A stretch of 41,953 nucleotides of DNA, taken from contig JAAXKA010000101.1 in the NCBI GenBank assembly GCA_012269555.1, positions 1 through 41,953 on the forward strand, in the 5' to 3' direction. The notes under the pieces are model-generated. The model did not search any database. It was given only the letters and a program-made list of their open reading frames with translations, and was not told the DNA's origin. The position numbers and the translations under genes were made by a program. This DNA comes from Alphaproteobacteria bacterium. GTDB lineage: Bacteria; Pseudomonadota; Alphaproteobacteria; Puniceispirillales; Puniceispirillaceae. Positions 8,367-17,165 of this stretch are shown piece after piece. Positions within the stretch are counted from its first letter, which is position 1. Every line of letters begins with the position of its first letter.

Positions 8367-9590
8367 ATGAAATCACTTAGAACCAAACGAGATGAACAAC
8401 AATGGATGCTTGATCTTGCACTTAATATGCGAGGGAGAGTCCAAAATTTTGAACGAGATGATTGGGAAACACCAAAACGCGCTCATAATTATCGGATGCT
8501 TCCAAAAATGTGGAGACAAAAAGCAGAACATGATGAGGCTTTAGCAAAACAGGCTGAAAAACAAGGTTTCCTAATGACCGCTTTAGAGCATTATGAACAT
8601 GCAGTTGAAGCCTACAGAATGGCACAGCACCCCATTTATTTTGACGACAATCCTGTAAAAATATATTTGACTAAAAAACTTGCTGAAATGGTGGATAGAA
8701 GAAGCGCCATTTCTCCTTACCCGATAGAACGCATAGAGGTACCATTTGATGATGGTAAAACAATTTCCTGTCTTTTGCACTTGCTTCCAGACAGACGTAA
8801 AGCTCCTTGTATAATCTATGTACCAGGAATGGACCAAACAAAAGAATATTTTCCAAAGGTAATGAATAATCTAGCTATAAACAGAGGAATGCATGTCATT
8901 TCTATGGATGGTCCGGGGCAGGGCAACTCAAATATGCAGAAAATTCGTGCTGTTGGAAATAATTATGAGCGTGCTGGTGCTGCTGTTATCTCATACCTTC
9001 AGACAAGAGAAGAAATAGATAGCGAACGCATTGGTATTTATGGAGTAAGTATGGGGAGCTATTGGTCGCTTCGTTTAGCAAGTTATGACCATCGAGCCGC
9101 TGCCATAGCTAGTGGTGTTGCGTGTTTTAATCCCAATAATACTATTTTTTCTGTCTCTTCACCACGCTTCAAACAGATGTTTATGTATATGGCAGGAATG
9201 GAGGATGAGAATGAATTTGATAAAATGTCGTCTGAAATGACAGTAAAAGGATATTCCGATAAAATTACTTGTCCAACATTGCTAGCCACCGGTGAGTTTG
9301 ATCCATTGTGCCCATTAGAGGATGCTATTGAAGTTTTCGAGGATCTCAAATGTAGAAAAGAAATGTGGGTAATTGAAGACCAATTTCATCCTTTATGGGG
9401 AATACCCAATTTAGGTAAACTAGACTGCCATCATTATATTATGGACTGGCTACAACGCGTGCTTTTTTCCAAAAATCCTGAAGAAGGATTAGCAAACGGA
9501 CGCATTGCATACGTCGCGAATAATGGTGACGGGCCATGGGGTGACTGCCAATGGGAACCTCCGATTAGTAGTAATGATTCCTATTTTTAA
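8367..9590 (+). CDS. Alpha/beta hydrolase, 2,6-dihydroxypseudooxynicotine hydrolase/FrsA-like
   Basis: The 407-aa protein has an N-terminal helical region (about 1-115, TPR-like AxxHYEHAVEAYR) and a C-terminal alpha/beta hydrolase domain. The nucleophile elbow GVSMGS gives Ser228, the acid is Asp312 in GEFDP, and the base His341 in DQFHPLWG. The architecture matches the C-C-bond hydrolase of nicotine breakdown and its relatives, which cleave 1,3-diketone-type bonds. It ends the plus-strand group and is followed at once by a terminator. The true substrate is unknown; a generic esterase role is the alternative. Confidence 0.82.
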   Translation: MKSLRTKRDEQQWMLDLALNMRGRVQNFERDDWETPKRAHNYRMLPKMWRQKAEHDEALAKQAEKQGFLMTALEHYEHAVEAYRMAQHPIYFDDNPVKIYLTKKLAEMVDRRSAISPYPIERIEVPFDDGKTISCLLHLLPDRRKAPCIIYVPGMDQTKEYFPKVMNNLAINRGMHVISMDGPGQGNSNMQKIRAVGNNYERAGAAVISYLQTREEIDSERIGIYGVSMGSYWSLRLASYDHRAAAIASGVACFNPNNTIFSVSSPRFKQMFMYMAGMEDENEFDKMSSEMTVKGYSDKITCPTLLATGEFDPLCPLEDAIEVFEDLKCRKEMWVIEDQFHPLWGIPNLGKLDCHHYIMDWLQRVLFSKNPEEGLANGRIAYVANNGDGPWGDCQWEPPISSNDSYF

Positions 9591-9593
9591 GAT

Positions 9594-9636
9594 AGAAAAA
9601 AAGGCGGCTTGAATTGACAAGCCGCACTTTCATTTT
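9594..9636. terminator. Bidirectional Rho-independent terminator
   Basis: Perfect 8-bp stem GCGGCTTG (9604-9611) / CAAGCCGC (9618-9625) with loop AATTGA. A run of seven A on the left gives a U-tract for minus-strand transcripts, and a T-rich stretch on the right serves plus-strand transcripts. It sits between the convergent hydrolase and amidohydrolase genes. Confidence 0.88.
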
Positions 9637-9649
9637 TTATTAATACTTG

Positions 9650-10714
9650 TTAAAGCCCTAAAAGCTTTTCAGCGTTACCCCCAACAATTTTTGCAATATC
9701 CTCTTCAGTCAAGGAAGTGGTGCCCGTAACATGACCTATTGGGTCATCCTCTGCCATATCATACGGATAATCTGTACCCATTACAATTTTGTCAGAACCA
9801 TATATTTTAACCAGATAGTCCAACTGCTCATAAGTAAATACTACTGTATCAAAATATATTTTCTTTAAGTAGTCAGATGGCTTGTTCTTTATAATTTCAC
9901 GACAATCTGGACGAGCGCCCCAGGCGTGGTCTATTCGTCCTGCGTATGCTGGGAGGTATCCACCCCCGTGAACGGCAAGAATTTTCAAGCCTGGGTATCT
10001 TTCAAGAGTGCCATCAAAAATTAAATGATGAATTGCAACCGTTGTATCTAGGGGGTTTCCAATAACATTATTAAAATAGTGATTTAAGAAGCGGTCACCT
10101 TGAGGATATCCATTAGGATGCAAAACCATCAAAGTATCAAGCTTTTCTGCCATCTCCCACATTGGGTCTAGACTTCTGTCTGATAATTCAGAGCCGTTGA
10201 CTGAACCCAGTACCTGAAATCCTTTTAATCCTAATTCTTTGACTCCTCGTTCCATCTCTTTGGCAGCAGCATCTCCATCTTGCAGCGGCAAATGCCCAAG
10301 AGCTAGAAATCTATCAGGGCGAGATTGAGCAATTGAGGATAATTTATTGTTAATTGTTTGTATGGCTTTATGCCCAACAGAATTTCGAACTGAATAATAT
10401 GCCTGAAAGGGAACAGGAATAAGCACCTGCATATCGATACCTTGTCTATCCATATCGCGAAGACGTTGGTCTAAATCTGTTAGGTGGACGATTCTATCTT
10501 CTTGGTTTTGTTTTACATTTTGAGCGGTAGTACGCGGATTTGAATATCTAACAGCCGGTATAGCCATCGGATTTAAAATCCCGTCAACTAAATCATGTGC
10601 TTCCTGAACGTGTAAATGACAATGTGCATCAATTGTAAGACGTGAAGGGCGTGTTTCAGCTCCTGACTTGCCATGTTCTCTGGCAGCGGTTGCGCCATAA
10701 GGTCTTAATTCCAT
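9650..10714 (-). CDS. Amidohydrolase family 2 protein (ACMSD-type metal-dependent decarboxylase/hydrolase)
   Basis: The 354-aa protein has the N-terminal HxH metal motif in IDAHCHLHV, a mid-protein His in MVLHPNG, and the C-terminal Asp in GTDYPYDM, all typical of the amidohydrolase_2 family, which includes 2-amino-3-carboxymuconate-6-semialdehyde decarboxylase and gamma-resorcylate decarboxylase. GGAGG sits just before the ATG. It converges on the hydrolase operon across the shared terminator and diverges from the CoA-transferase genes. It probably acts on an aromatic-acid-derived or ring-cleavage intermediate, but no specific substrate can be assigned. Confidence 0.88.
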   Translation of the reverse strand: MELRPYGATAAREHGKSGAETRPSRLTIDAHCHLHVQEAHDLVDGILNPMAIPAVRYSNPRTTAQNVKQNQEDRIVHLTDLDQRLRDMDRQGIDMQVLIPVPFQAYYSVRNSVGHKAIQTINNKLSSIAQSRPDRFLALGHLPLQDGDAAAKEMERGVKELGLKGFQVLGSVNGSELSDRSLDPMWEMAEKLDTLMVLHPNGYPQGDRFLNHYFNNVIGNPLDTTVAIHHLIFDGTLERYPGLKILAVHGGGYLPAYAGRIDHAWGARPDCREIIKNKPSDYLKKIYFDTVVFTYEQLDYLVKIYGSDKIVMGTDYPYDMAEDDPIGHVTGTTSLTEEDIAKIVGGNAEKLLGL

Positions 10715-10838
10715 TTTTATCCTCCGAAAAAACCAAAAAGTATACCATTTCCATTCTTTGCTTAAATTACAAAAGAAATAGCCTATTAATATTTACCTGC
10801 TTTATACGTGAAACTTGTAATATTCACATCTAGCAAAA

Positions 10839-10847
10839 TATCGATAA
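10839..10847. promoter_or_regulatory. Candidate operator TATCGATAA (copy 2)
   Basis: Palindrome plus A in the 248-nt divergent gap between the amidohydrolase (minus) and CoA-transferase (plus) genes, about 116 nt before the latter start and 125 nt from the former. It could serve either promoter. The rest of this gap is A/T-rich with no gene recognised. Confidence 0.45.
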
Positions 10848-10962
10848 TATGCTACAAACAACACACATAAAACAACAAATATTTTACATAAAACAAAATA
10901 AAAATCATATTTTATAAAAATGTAATCTTGATTTAGCAATATGTTTATGGCGTCATCTGAAA

Positions 10963-11838
10963 ATGGTAGATAAAATAATGACTGCTCAACAAGCAGTGAA
11001 AAAATACGTAAATAATTCTGATATGGTTTTTGTTGGTGGTTTTGGTCATGCAATTCCATTTTCAATAGCGCAGGAAATCGTTCGTCAAAAAAAATATGGC
11101 CTGCACTTGATAAAAACTGGGGCTGATATCGTCTTCGATATGCTGGTTGCAAGTGGTTGTGCCCAACGTTTAACGTGTGGTTGGTATGGCAATCCAGGCA
11201 TGGGCATGAGTAATGTTATTAGACAGGCGGTTGAGTCAGACACACTTGAATTGATCGAAAGCACAAATTTTTCAATGATGTTGCGCTTACATGCAGGAAA
11301 ACTTGGCGTACCGTTTATTCCTTCTCCTATTCTTTCCGATGGCGATCTTGCACACACAGTTTCAGGAATAAAATCTATAAAGTGTCCGTTTACAGATGCT
11401 GAAATCCAAGCTCATGGTTCCTTAAATCCCGATGTTGCTATCGTTCATGCACAACGCTCCGATGTAAATGGCAACGTGCAACTATGGGGCTCTATTGGCG
11501 ATACTGTAGATGGATGCGAGGCATCAAAAAAAATTATTTGTTCCGTTGAAGAGATTTGCCGAGATGATGAAATTGCTCTTATGCCTCATCTTACAAAATT
11601 ACCAGCACACAAAGTTGTTGCCGTCATAGAGCAACCCTTTGGGGCCTATCCTTCCTATTTACATGGTTTCTATCAAAGAGATGAAAAATATTATGCAGAC
11701 CATAGTATCAATACCAAAGATGCTTTAAAAACAGAGGAATGGCTTCAATCAACTATTTACAATCATAATGATTTTAATAGCTATCTTCAAAGCCTACCAG
11801 ATGACTTATTAAAAAAGCTAGAATGGACTAATTCATGA
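10963..11838 (+). CDS. CoA-transferase family I, subunit A (GctA/AtoD-like)
   Basis: The 291-aa protein opens like family I CoA-transferase alpha subunits: MTAQQAVKKYV followed by a glycine-rich VFVGGFGHAIP, with later segments HAQRSDVNGNVQLWG and ACPV-like CSVEEI. Two starts are possible, ATG at 10963 or 10978; neither has a strong SD, and the longer is kept. It overlaps subunit B by 4 nt (ATGA). Such pairs transfer CoA to glutaconate, 3-oxoacids and similar acids. The related IpdAB-type proteins open rings in steroid breakdown, so a hydrolase role is possible. Confidence 0.87.
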   Translation: MVDKIMTAQQAVKKYVNNSDMVFVGGFGHAIPFSIAQEIVRQKKYGLHLIKTGADIVFDMLVASGCAQRLTCGWYGNPGMGMSNVIRQAVESDTLELIESTNFSMMLRLHAGKLGVPFIPSPILSDGDLAHTVSGIKSIKCPFTDAEIQAHGSLNPDVAIVHAQRSDVNGNVQLWGSIGDTVDGCEASKKIICSVEEICRDDEIALMPHLTKLPAHKVVAVIEQPFGAYPSYLHGFYQRDEKYYADHSINTKDALKTEEWLQSTIYNHNDFNSYLQSLPDDLLKKLEWTNS

Positions 11839-12593
11839 AAACTAAGATAGTGAACGAAGGTGCTCAGAAACAAAAAATATCAGATGATTCGATTTCACAA
11901 ACAAGAGCAGCTTTCATGGCATCCAGTGAAATCTTAGAGTGTAAAACAATTTTTGTTGGCATTGGATTGCCATGTTTAGTTGCTCACATAGCCCAGAATT
12001 ATACATCACCAAACTGTCACCTTGTGTTTGAGTCAGGACTAATGGAGGTAATGTGCAAAACACAACCTTTATCTACTGCAAGCGCAAATATTGCAAAAAC
12101 TTCAAAAATGCATGGTTCTATGCTGGATGTATTCAGTATGCTCCAGAGAGGCGAGATTGATGTTGGTTTATTATCTGCAGCTCAAATAGATGTGAACGGA
12201 AACCTTAACAGCAGCAAGCTCACAACAAAATCTGGAAAAACTATATCATTACCAGGCTCAGGAGGAGCTCACGATATTTCGGTGTTGGCAAATAAAGTAG
12301 TTGTTGTTATGCCATCTGACCCAAGACGCTTTGTAAATAATGTTGATTTCATCACTTCTCCAAATATGCCATATGGTGATAGAAAGGGTGTGGTTGGCGT
12401 TGCTATGCCAGATGCATATTTCAGCTTCAAAGCAGGAAAGGCTGTCTTACAAAAAATTTATTCTGATAGGAGTGCTGAGGAAATCAGAACCTCTTTAAAT
12501 TGGGATGTGGAAATCTCGTCAACACTAGAAAGGATTGATCCGCCGTCAAATAGACTACTAGAGGGTGCGGATATATTTTTACAGAATAATTAA
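11835..12593 (+). CDS. CoA-transferase family I, subunit B (GctB/AtoA-like)
   Basis: The 252-aa beta subunit has FVGIGLPCLVAHIAQ near residue 40, VFESGL with candidate catalytic Glu66, and the family-typical RGEIDVGLLSAAQIDVNGNLNSS in mid-protein, followed by GSGGAHDIS. The ATGA overlap with subunit A implies coupled translation and a heteromeric enzyme. Having Glu in the ESG segment favours transfer through a glutamyl-CoA intermediate, though IpdB-like hydrolases have a similar fold. No terminator is visible downstream. Confidence 0.87.
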   Translation: MKTKIVNEGAQKQKISDDSISQTRAAFMASSEILECKTIFVGIGLPCLVAHIAQNYTSPNCHLVFESGLMEVMCKTQPLSTASANIAKTSKMHGSMLDVFSMLQRGEIDVGLLSAAQIDVNGNLNSSKLTTKSGKTISLPGSGGAHDISVLANKVVVVMPSDPRRFVNNVDFITSPNMPYGDRKGVVGVAMPDAYFSFKAGKAVLQKIYSDRSAEEIRTSLNWDVEISSTLERIDPPSNRLLEGADIFLQNN

Positions 12594-12684
12594 AATATTA
12601 TTGAATTTTAAATTAACTTAAAAAGATAAATAAATTTTTGTATGGACAAATTTTTCTTTATTGTTACACCCTAAATATAAAAAT

Positions 12685-12693
12685 TATCGATAA
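12685..12693. promoter_or_regulatory. Candidate operator TTATCGATAA (copy 3)
   Basis: Ten-base palindrome at 12684-12693, about 40 nt before the ATG of the lactonase-like gene at 12733. A weak promoter-like pair, TGGACA (12643) and TACACC (12665), would put the site just downstream of transcription start. The promoter is tentative. Confidence 0.48.
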
Positions 12694-12732
12694 ATTAATG
12701 ATCGTTAAGCATAATAAATTTTGGAGAGAGTT

Positions 12733-13626
12733 ATGACTATCAAAGATTGTATAGCACCAGATAGAAACCCACGAAAACCCAGCATAACCCTGCCGACCGG
12801 CAGTATTGATACACATGTACATATTTTTGAGAGTCATTTCCCCTTATTTGAAGGAAGAGGATACAATCCACCAGATTCTACATTGGAAGATTTAATACAT
12901 CTTCACCAAACACTTGGAATAGATAGAGTTGTTTTTACTCAGCCATCTGTTTATGGAGTAGATAATTCGGCCATTTTAAAAGGAATGAATGTTTTAAACG
13001 AAAAGATTCCAAACAAAGCACGTGGTGTTTGTGCCATTAAAATGGATGCGTCTGAAAATTTCCTTCAGGAATTGCATGAACAGGGCATTAGAGGAGTTAG
13101 ACTTAATCTAGATAACAAGGGCGGAATGCCGCTTGAACTGAAAGAGATTTCAAAACTTGAAGATAAAATAAAAGGCCTTGGTTGGCATTTAGAGTATTTG
13201 TTTCCAGGCAAAGATATTGTGGAACTAGAGCCGGTGCTCTCTAATGCATCTGTTCCCATATCAATAGGTCACTTTGCATATCAACCTGCTACGGCTGGTA
13301 TCAATTCAGATGGATTCAAAACATTATTGAAGCTTGTAAAAGATGGAAATACATGGATTAAAATATCAGGAGCTAACCGCGTAAGTGAGACAGATCTTCC
13401 ACCTTATGATGATGTTTTGCCAATGGCCAGAGCACTTGTTGAAGCTAATTCTGATAATGTAATGTGGGGTACAGACTGGCCTCATCCAAATAAATATGAA
13501 GTAAATCCAAATGATGGAGACCTGGTAAATTGGTTTGGGGAATGGATAACTGATGATACCATGCGAAAGCAAATTATGGTTACCAATTCAGAATTATTTT
13601 ATGATTTTGGTGATTATCACGGGTAA
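12733..13626 (+). CDS. COG3618-type amidohydrolase/lactonase (LigI- or sugar-lactonase-like)
   Basis: The ATG at 12733 is preferred over an in-frame TTG at 12721, because GGAGAGAG (12723-12730) is the ribosome site and would otherwise be coding. The 297-aa product has HxH in SIDTHVHIFE, DRVVFTQPSVYG, and the terminal metal Asp in MWGTDWPHP. This is the branch containing 2-pyrone-4,6-dicarboxylate lactonase and L-fucono-lactonase. Because an SDR and an IlvD/Edd dehydratase follow, hydrolysis of a sugar lactone or similar is the favoured inference; an aromatic pyrone lactone is the alternative. Confidence 0.83.
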   Translation: MTIKDCIAPDRNPRKPSITLPTGSIDTHVHIFESHFPLFEGRGYNPPDSTLEDLIHLHQTLGIDRVVFTQPSVYGVDNSAILKGMNVLNEKIPNKARGVCAIKMDASENFLQELHEQGIRGVRLNLDNKGGMPLELKEISKLEDKIKGLGWHLEYLFPGKDIVELEPVLSNASVPISIGHFAYQPATAGINSDGFKTLLKLVKDGNTWIKISGANRVSETDLPPYDDVLPMARALVEANSDNVMWGTDWPHPNKYEVNPNDGDLVNWFGEWITDDTMRKQIMVTNSELFYDFGDYHG

Positions 13627-13700
13627 ACAAATTAATAAATTTTATTGTAACATACCTTTTTAAATAAGCCGGTGTGTTCTTCATAAATTGGAGCAAATTA

Positions 13701-14462
13701 ATGAACCAAACTCAAATAAAGGTCGCACTGATTACTGGAGGTGGGACAGGCATCGGGAGATCAGCAGCAATAGCTCTGCAAAATGATAATTTTAATGTTA
13801 TCGTTTGTGGGAGAAGAAAGGAACAGCTTGAAGAAACCGCATCTATTGGAGCAACTGATAAGCCAAAAATTCGTGCCATTGTTGCCGATGTTACCGATGG
13901 TAGTTCGGTTAAATCAATATTCACAGAAATAGAAAATAACTATGGTAGATTAGATGTGCTATTCAATAATGCTGGCATGGGTGCACCTCGTGTTGAACTA
14001 GACGAATTAAGTGAAGAGGCTTGGCGTCAATGTGTTGATGTAAATCTCACTGGTAGTTTTTTGTGCGCACAAGCAGCTTTCAAATTAATGAAATCTCAAT
14101 CTCCGCAAGGAGGAAGAATAATAAATAATGGTTCAATAAGTGCCCATTCACCAAGACCTAATACAATCGCATATACAGCAACTAAACATGCTATTACAGG
14201 AATGACGAAAACAATAGCCCTAGACGGAAGGCCTTACTCTATCGCATGCTCGCAACTCGACATAGGTAATGCTGACACAGCCATTGGAAATAGATTTACA
14301 AAAGGAGTTCCTCAAGCTAATGGTGACATTATGGTTGAGCCAGTAATAGAATCAGATGAGTGTGGCCGCGCGGTAGCTTATATGGCAAGCCTTCCACTCG
14401 ATACAAATATTCTTAACATGACTATTATGGCAACAAACATGCCTTTTGTTGGCAGAGGATAA
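13701..14462 (+). CDS. Short-chain dehydrogenase/reductase (SDR)
   Basis: The ATG at 13701 follows TGGAGC by about 6 nt, so the longer reading from 13674 is rejected. The 253-aa classical SDR has the cofactor motif TGGGTGIG near residue 15, NNAG around residue 92, a catalytic Ser in INNGSISAH and YxxxK in YTATKHA. It is an NAD(P)-dependent alcohol or aldose oxidoreductase. Its place between a lactonase-like gene and a sugar-acid-type dehydratase suggests oxidation of a sugar or hydroxy acid; this is inference. Confidence 0.88.
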   Translation: MNQTQIKVALITGGGTGIGRSAAIALQNDNFNVIVCGRRKEQLEETASIGATDKPKIRAIVADVTDGSSVKSIFTEIENNYGRLDVLFNNAGMGAPRVELDELSEEAWRQCVDVNLTGSFLCAQAAFKLMKSQSPQGGRIINNGSISAHSPRPNTIAYTATKHAITGMTKTIALDGRPYSIACSQLDIGNADTAIGNRFTKGVPQANGDIMVEPVIESDECGRAVAYMASLPLDTNILNMTIMATNMPFVGRG

Positions 14463-14528
14463 AAATACAGAAAAACTCAAACTTGTATTTTTGAAAAATT
14501 CAATTCATTAGAACAGAGAAATTTTAAA

Positions 14529-16220
14529 ATGGATGATAAAAAAACTGGGATAAGACAAAATTTAACAAATTACGGGGATCTTGGTTTTTCCACATTTTTG
14601 CGTAAATCATTTATTAAGGGTCTTGGTTATTCTGATGAAATGCTTGATAAGCCGATTGTAGGTATAATAAACACATTTAGCAATTACAATTCATGCCATG
14701 GAAATGTACCTGATCTCATTCAAAGTTTAAGAGCTGGTGTTTTAGCGAAGGGCGCTATACCTCTAGAATTCCCCACAATTTCAGTCCATGAAGCCTTCAC
14801 ATATCCAACTTCTATGTATCTTCGTAATCTTATGGCAATGGATACAGAGGAAATGATTAGAGCACAACCAATGGATTCATGTGTTCTCATTGGTGGCTGT
14901 GACAAAACAGTTCCTGCCCAATTGATGGGTGCATTGAGTGTAGATATGCCAATAGTGCAATTGGTAACTGGCCCTATGCTCACGGGCTCTCATAGAGGAG
15001 AACGTGTCGGTGCCTGCACGGATTGCAGGAGACTATGGGCTAAATTCCGAGCAGAGGAAATTGATCAAGCAGAAATAGCTGAAGCAAATAATCAGCTTGT
15101 GCCAACTGTCGGGACTTGTGGCGTAATGGGTACAGCCAGCACAATGGCGATGATCGCTGAAACACTTGGATTGATGCCACCAGATTCTTCCTGTGCGCCT
15201 GCTGTCTCTTCTGAAAGGCGTAGAATTGCTGAGTATACCGGGGAAATAGCAGTTGAAATCGCAACACAGAAACGAAGGCCAAGTAGTATTCTAAGTGCAA
15301 AATCATTCGAAAATGCTTTAATTGTTCTTCTTGCGATTGGCGGTTCTACAAATGGATTAGTTCATCTAACAGCGATTGCGGGACGAATGGGTATCCAACT
15401 GGATATGGATTCATTTGATGCCCTATCAAAGGATATCCCAGTAATAGTAGACTTAAAGCCTTCTGGTGAGGGTTATATGGAGGACCTGCACAAAGCTGGC
15501 GGACTCCCAAGAATACTCTTGGAATTGAAAGATAAGTTGCATTTAGACACACACACTATTACTGGAAAAACTTTGGGGGAAATTATTGACGAAACTAATT
15601 TTTCTTGGAAACAAAAAATTGTAAAATCTGCAGGGAACCCTGTATACCGAGAGGGTGGGATAGCCGTTCTTAAAGGAAATCTTGCGCCTAACACCGCTAT
15701 TATTAAGCAATCAGCAGCAAGTGAGTCATTACTCACCCACACAGGAAGAGCGGTTGTATTTGATGGCCTTGAAGATTTAGCAAGCAGAATAGATAGTGAA
15801 GACTTGGATGTAAATGAAGATGATATTCTTGTTTTAAGATACATTGGACCAAAAGGAGCACCTGGAATGCCGGAGGCAGGATTAATTCCAATTCCTAAAA
15901 AGCTTGCTAAAAGAGGTGTTAAAGATATGGTGCGGATTTCAGATGGTCGAATGAGCGGCACCGCATCTGGAACCATAATTCTGCATGTTTGTCCTGAGGC
16001 AGCAGATGGTGGGCCACTTGCACTTGTCAAAAGTGGAGATATCATTAGCCTTGATGTGGCTACCAGAAATTTGCATCTTCACGTAGATGAGCAAGAGCTT
16101 GAAAAACGAAATAAATCTCTTGACCTTAGCAAATTTGTAGCAAAACGGGGCTATCATAAATTATATATGGACCATGTTTTGCAAGCGGATAAAGGAGTCG
16201 ATTTTGATTTTCTTATTTAA
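14529..16220 (+). CDS. IlvD/Edd family dehydratase, sugar-acid (pentonate) dehydratase-like
   Basis: The 563-aa protein has the three family Fe-S cysteines at C56 (SCHGNVPDL), C124 (GGCDKTVPAQ) and C197 (VGTCGVMGTAST), consistent with a [2Fe-2S] enzyme. Segments such as ACTDCRRLWAKFRAEEI and FPTISVHE resemble arabinonate/xylonate dehydratases more than dihydroxy-acid dehydratase IlvD. The catalytic-serine region is RISDGRMSGTASG. It converts a 2,3-dihydroxy acid to a 2-keto-3-deoxy acid. It lies 66 nt downstream of the SDR on the same strand. Substrate specificity is not resolved. Confidence 0.88.
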   Translation: MDDKKTGIRQNLTNYGDLGFSTFLRKSFIKGLGYSDEMLDKPIVGIINTFSNYNSCHGNVPDLIQSLRAGVLAKGAIPLEFPTISVHEAFTYPTSMYLRNLMAMDTEEMIRAQPMDSCVLIGGCDKTVPAQLMGALSVDMPIVQLVTGPMLTGSHRGERVGACTDCRRLWAKFRAEEIDQAEIAEANNQLVPTVGTCGVMGTASTMAMIAETLGLMPPDSSCAPAVSSERRRIAEYTGEIAVEIATQKRRPSSILSAKSFENALIVLLAIGGSTNGLVHLTAIAGRMGIQLDMDSFDALSKDIPVIVDLKPSGEGYMEDLHKAGGLPRILLELKDKLHLDTHTITGKTLGEIIDETNFSWKQKIVKSAGNPVYREGGIAVLKGNLAPNTAIIKQSAASESLLTHTGRAVVFDGLEDLASRIDSEDLDVNEDDILVLRYIGPKGAPGMPEAGLIPIPKKLAKRGVKDMVRISDGRMSGTASGTIILHVCPEAADGGPLALVKSGDIISLDVATRNLHLHVDEQELEKRNKSLDLSKFVAKRGYHKLYMDHVLQADKGVDFDFLI

Positions 16221-16259
16221 ATTCTCCTTCTTAGATTTGAAACTATATCAAAAATCGGC

Positions 16260-17165
16260 ATGAAATCGGATAAAATTATTGGTGCTTTATGGATGGTAGT
16301 CACTACCATTTGTTTTTCGCTCACGCTGACGTTTGTTAGATATATTGGTACTGATATGCCAGCCACCCAAGCTGCTTTCATAAGGTATTTATCAGGCGCA
16401 ATAATGCTAGCACCTTTTTGGGTGCCTGTAGTGCGCCGATTATTAACCACCGGGAAAAACCAAACGGAAGAGGCTCAGAAGATAAAAAGAAAGAGTTTAG
16501 GGTTTTTTATGTTAAGGGGCGCTATTCATAGTATAGCTGTAATTTTATGGTTTTATGCCACGATGCACATTCCAATAGCTGAAGTCACTGCAATCGGATA
16601 TTCAATTCCATTATATGTAACCATGGGAGCTGCTTTATTTTTTGGAGAGCAGATGAAGCCATATCATTTTATGGCACTTACTATAGGGTTTATTGGAGCC
16701 CTGATTATAATCAGACCAGGGTTTCAGGAAGTCTCGCTTGGACAATTAGCTCAAATAGTTGCATCTCCTATTTTTGCAGCTTCTTATCTAATGGCAAAGA
16801 GACTTTCTTTTAAGGAAAGCTCAATGGTGATTGTTGGAATGCTGAGTCTATTTGTATCTATGGCGCAAATACCAATGGTTCTATTAGTCTGGGTAACGCC
16901 TAATTTTTTTGATGTAATGTGTCTTGGGTTTGTTGCTATTCTTGCGACAACAGGTCATTACGCAATGACACAATCCTTTCGTCTTACACCGATGACAATC
17001 AGCCAACCAGTGACTTATTTACAGCTAGTCTGGGCTACTGTTATGGGAATATATCTATTCGGTGATATATTTGATATTTATGTTATCATAGGTGGAGCTA
17101 TGATAACACTGTCAGCAACGGTAATCGCGTATTTGGATACCAGAAATCCTAGCAAATCAATCTAA
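16260..17165 (+). CDS. DMT-superfamily (EamA) transporter
   Basis: The 301-aa protein has ten hydrophobic segments in two repeated EamA halves; the first opens with IIGALWMVVTTICFS and carries RGAIHSIAVILWFYA, and the second ends in GGAMITLSATVIAYLDTRNP. These inner-membrane proteins export or exchange small metabolites. It starts 39 nt after the dehydratase stop, so it may serve the same module. Its stop overlaps the convergent matB-like gene by 4 nt. Substrate unknown. Confidence 0.87.
   Translation: MKSDKIIGALWMVVTTICFSLTLTFVRYIGTDMPATQAAFIRYLSGAIMLAPFWVPVVRRLLTTGKNQTEEAQKIKRKSLGFFMLRGAIHSIAVILWFYATMHIPIAEVTAIGYSIPLYVTMGAALFFGEQMKPYHFMALTIGFIGALIIIRPGFQEVSLGQLAQIVASPIFAASYLMAKRLSFKESSMVIVGMLSLFVSMAQIPMVLLVWVTPNFFDVMCLGFVAILATTGHYAMTQSFRLTPMTISQPVTYLQLVWATVMGIYLFGDIFDIYVIIGGAMITLSATVIAYLDTRNPSKSI

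Noticed and set aside
10432-10439. TATCGATA inside the amidohydrolase gene
   Set aside because: It lies in coding sequence and lacks the trailing A shared by the intergenic copies; one chance copy is expected.
10802-11152. 116-aa minus-strand frame
   Set aside because: Low-complexity A/T-derived sequence overlapping the CoA-transferase start, with no motif or SD.
15473-16045. 190-aa minus-strand frame
   Set aside because: Antisense shadow of the well-supported IlvD/Edd dehydratase.
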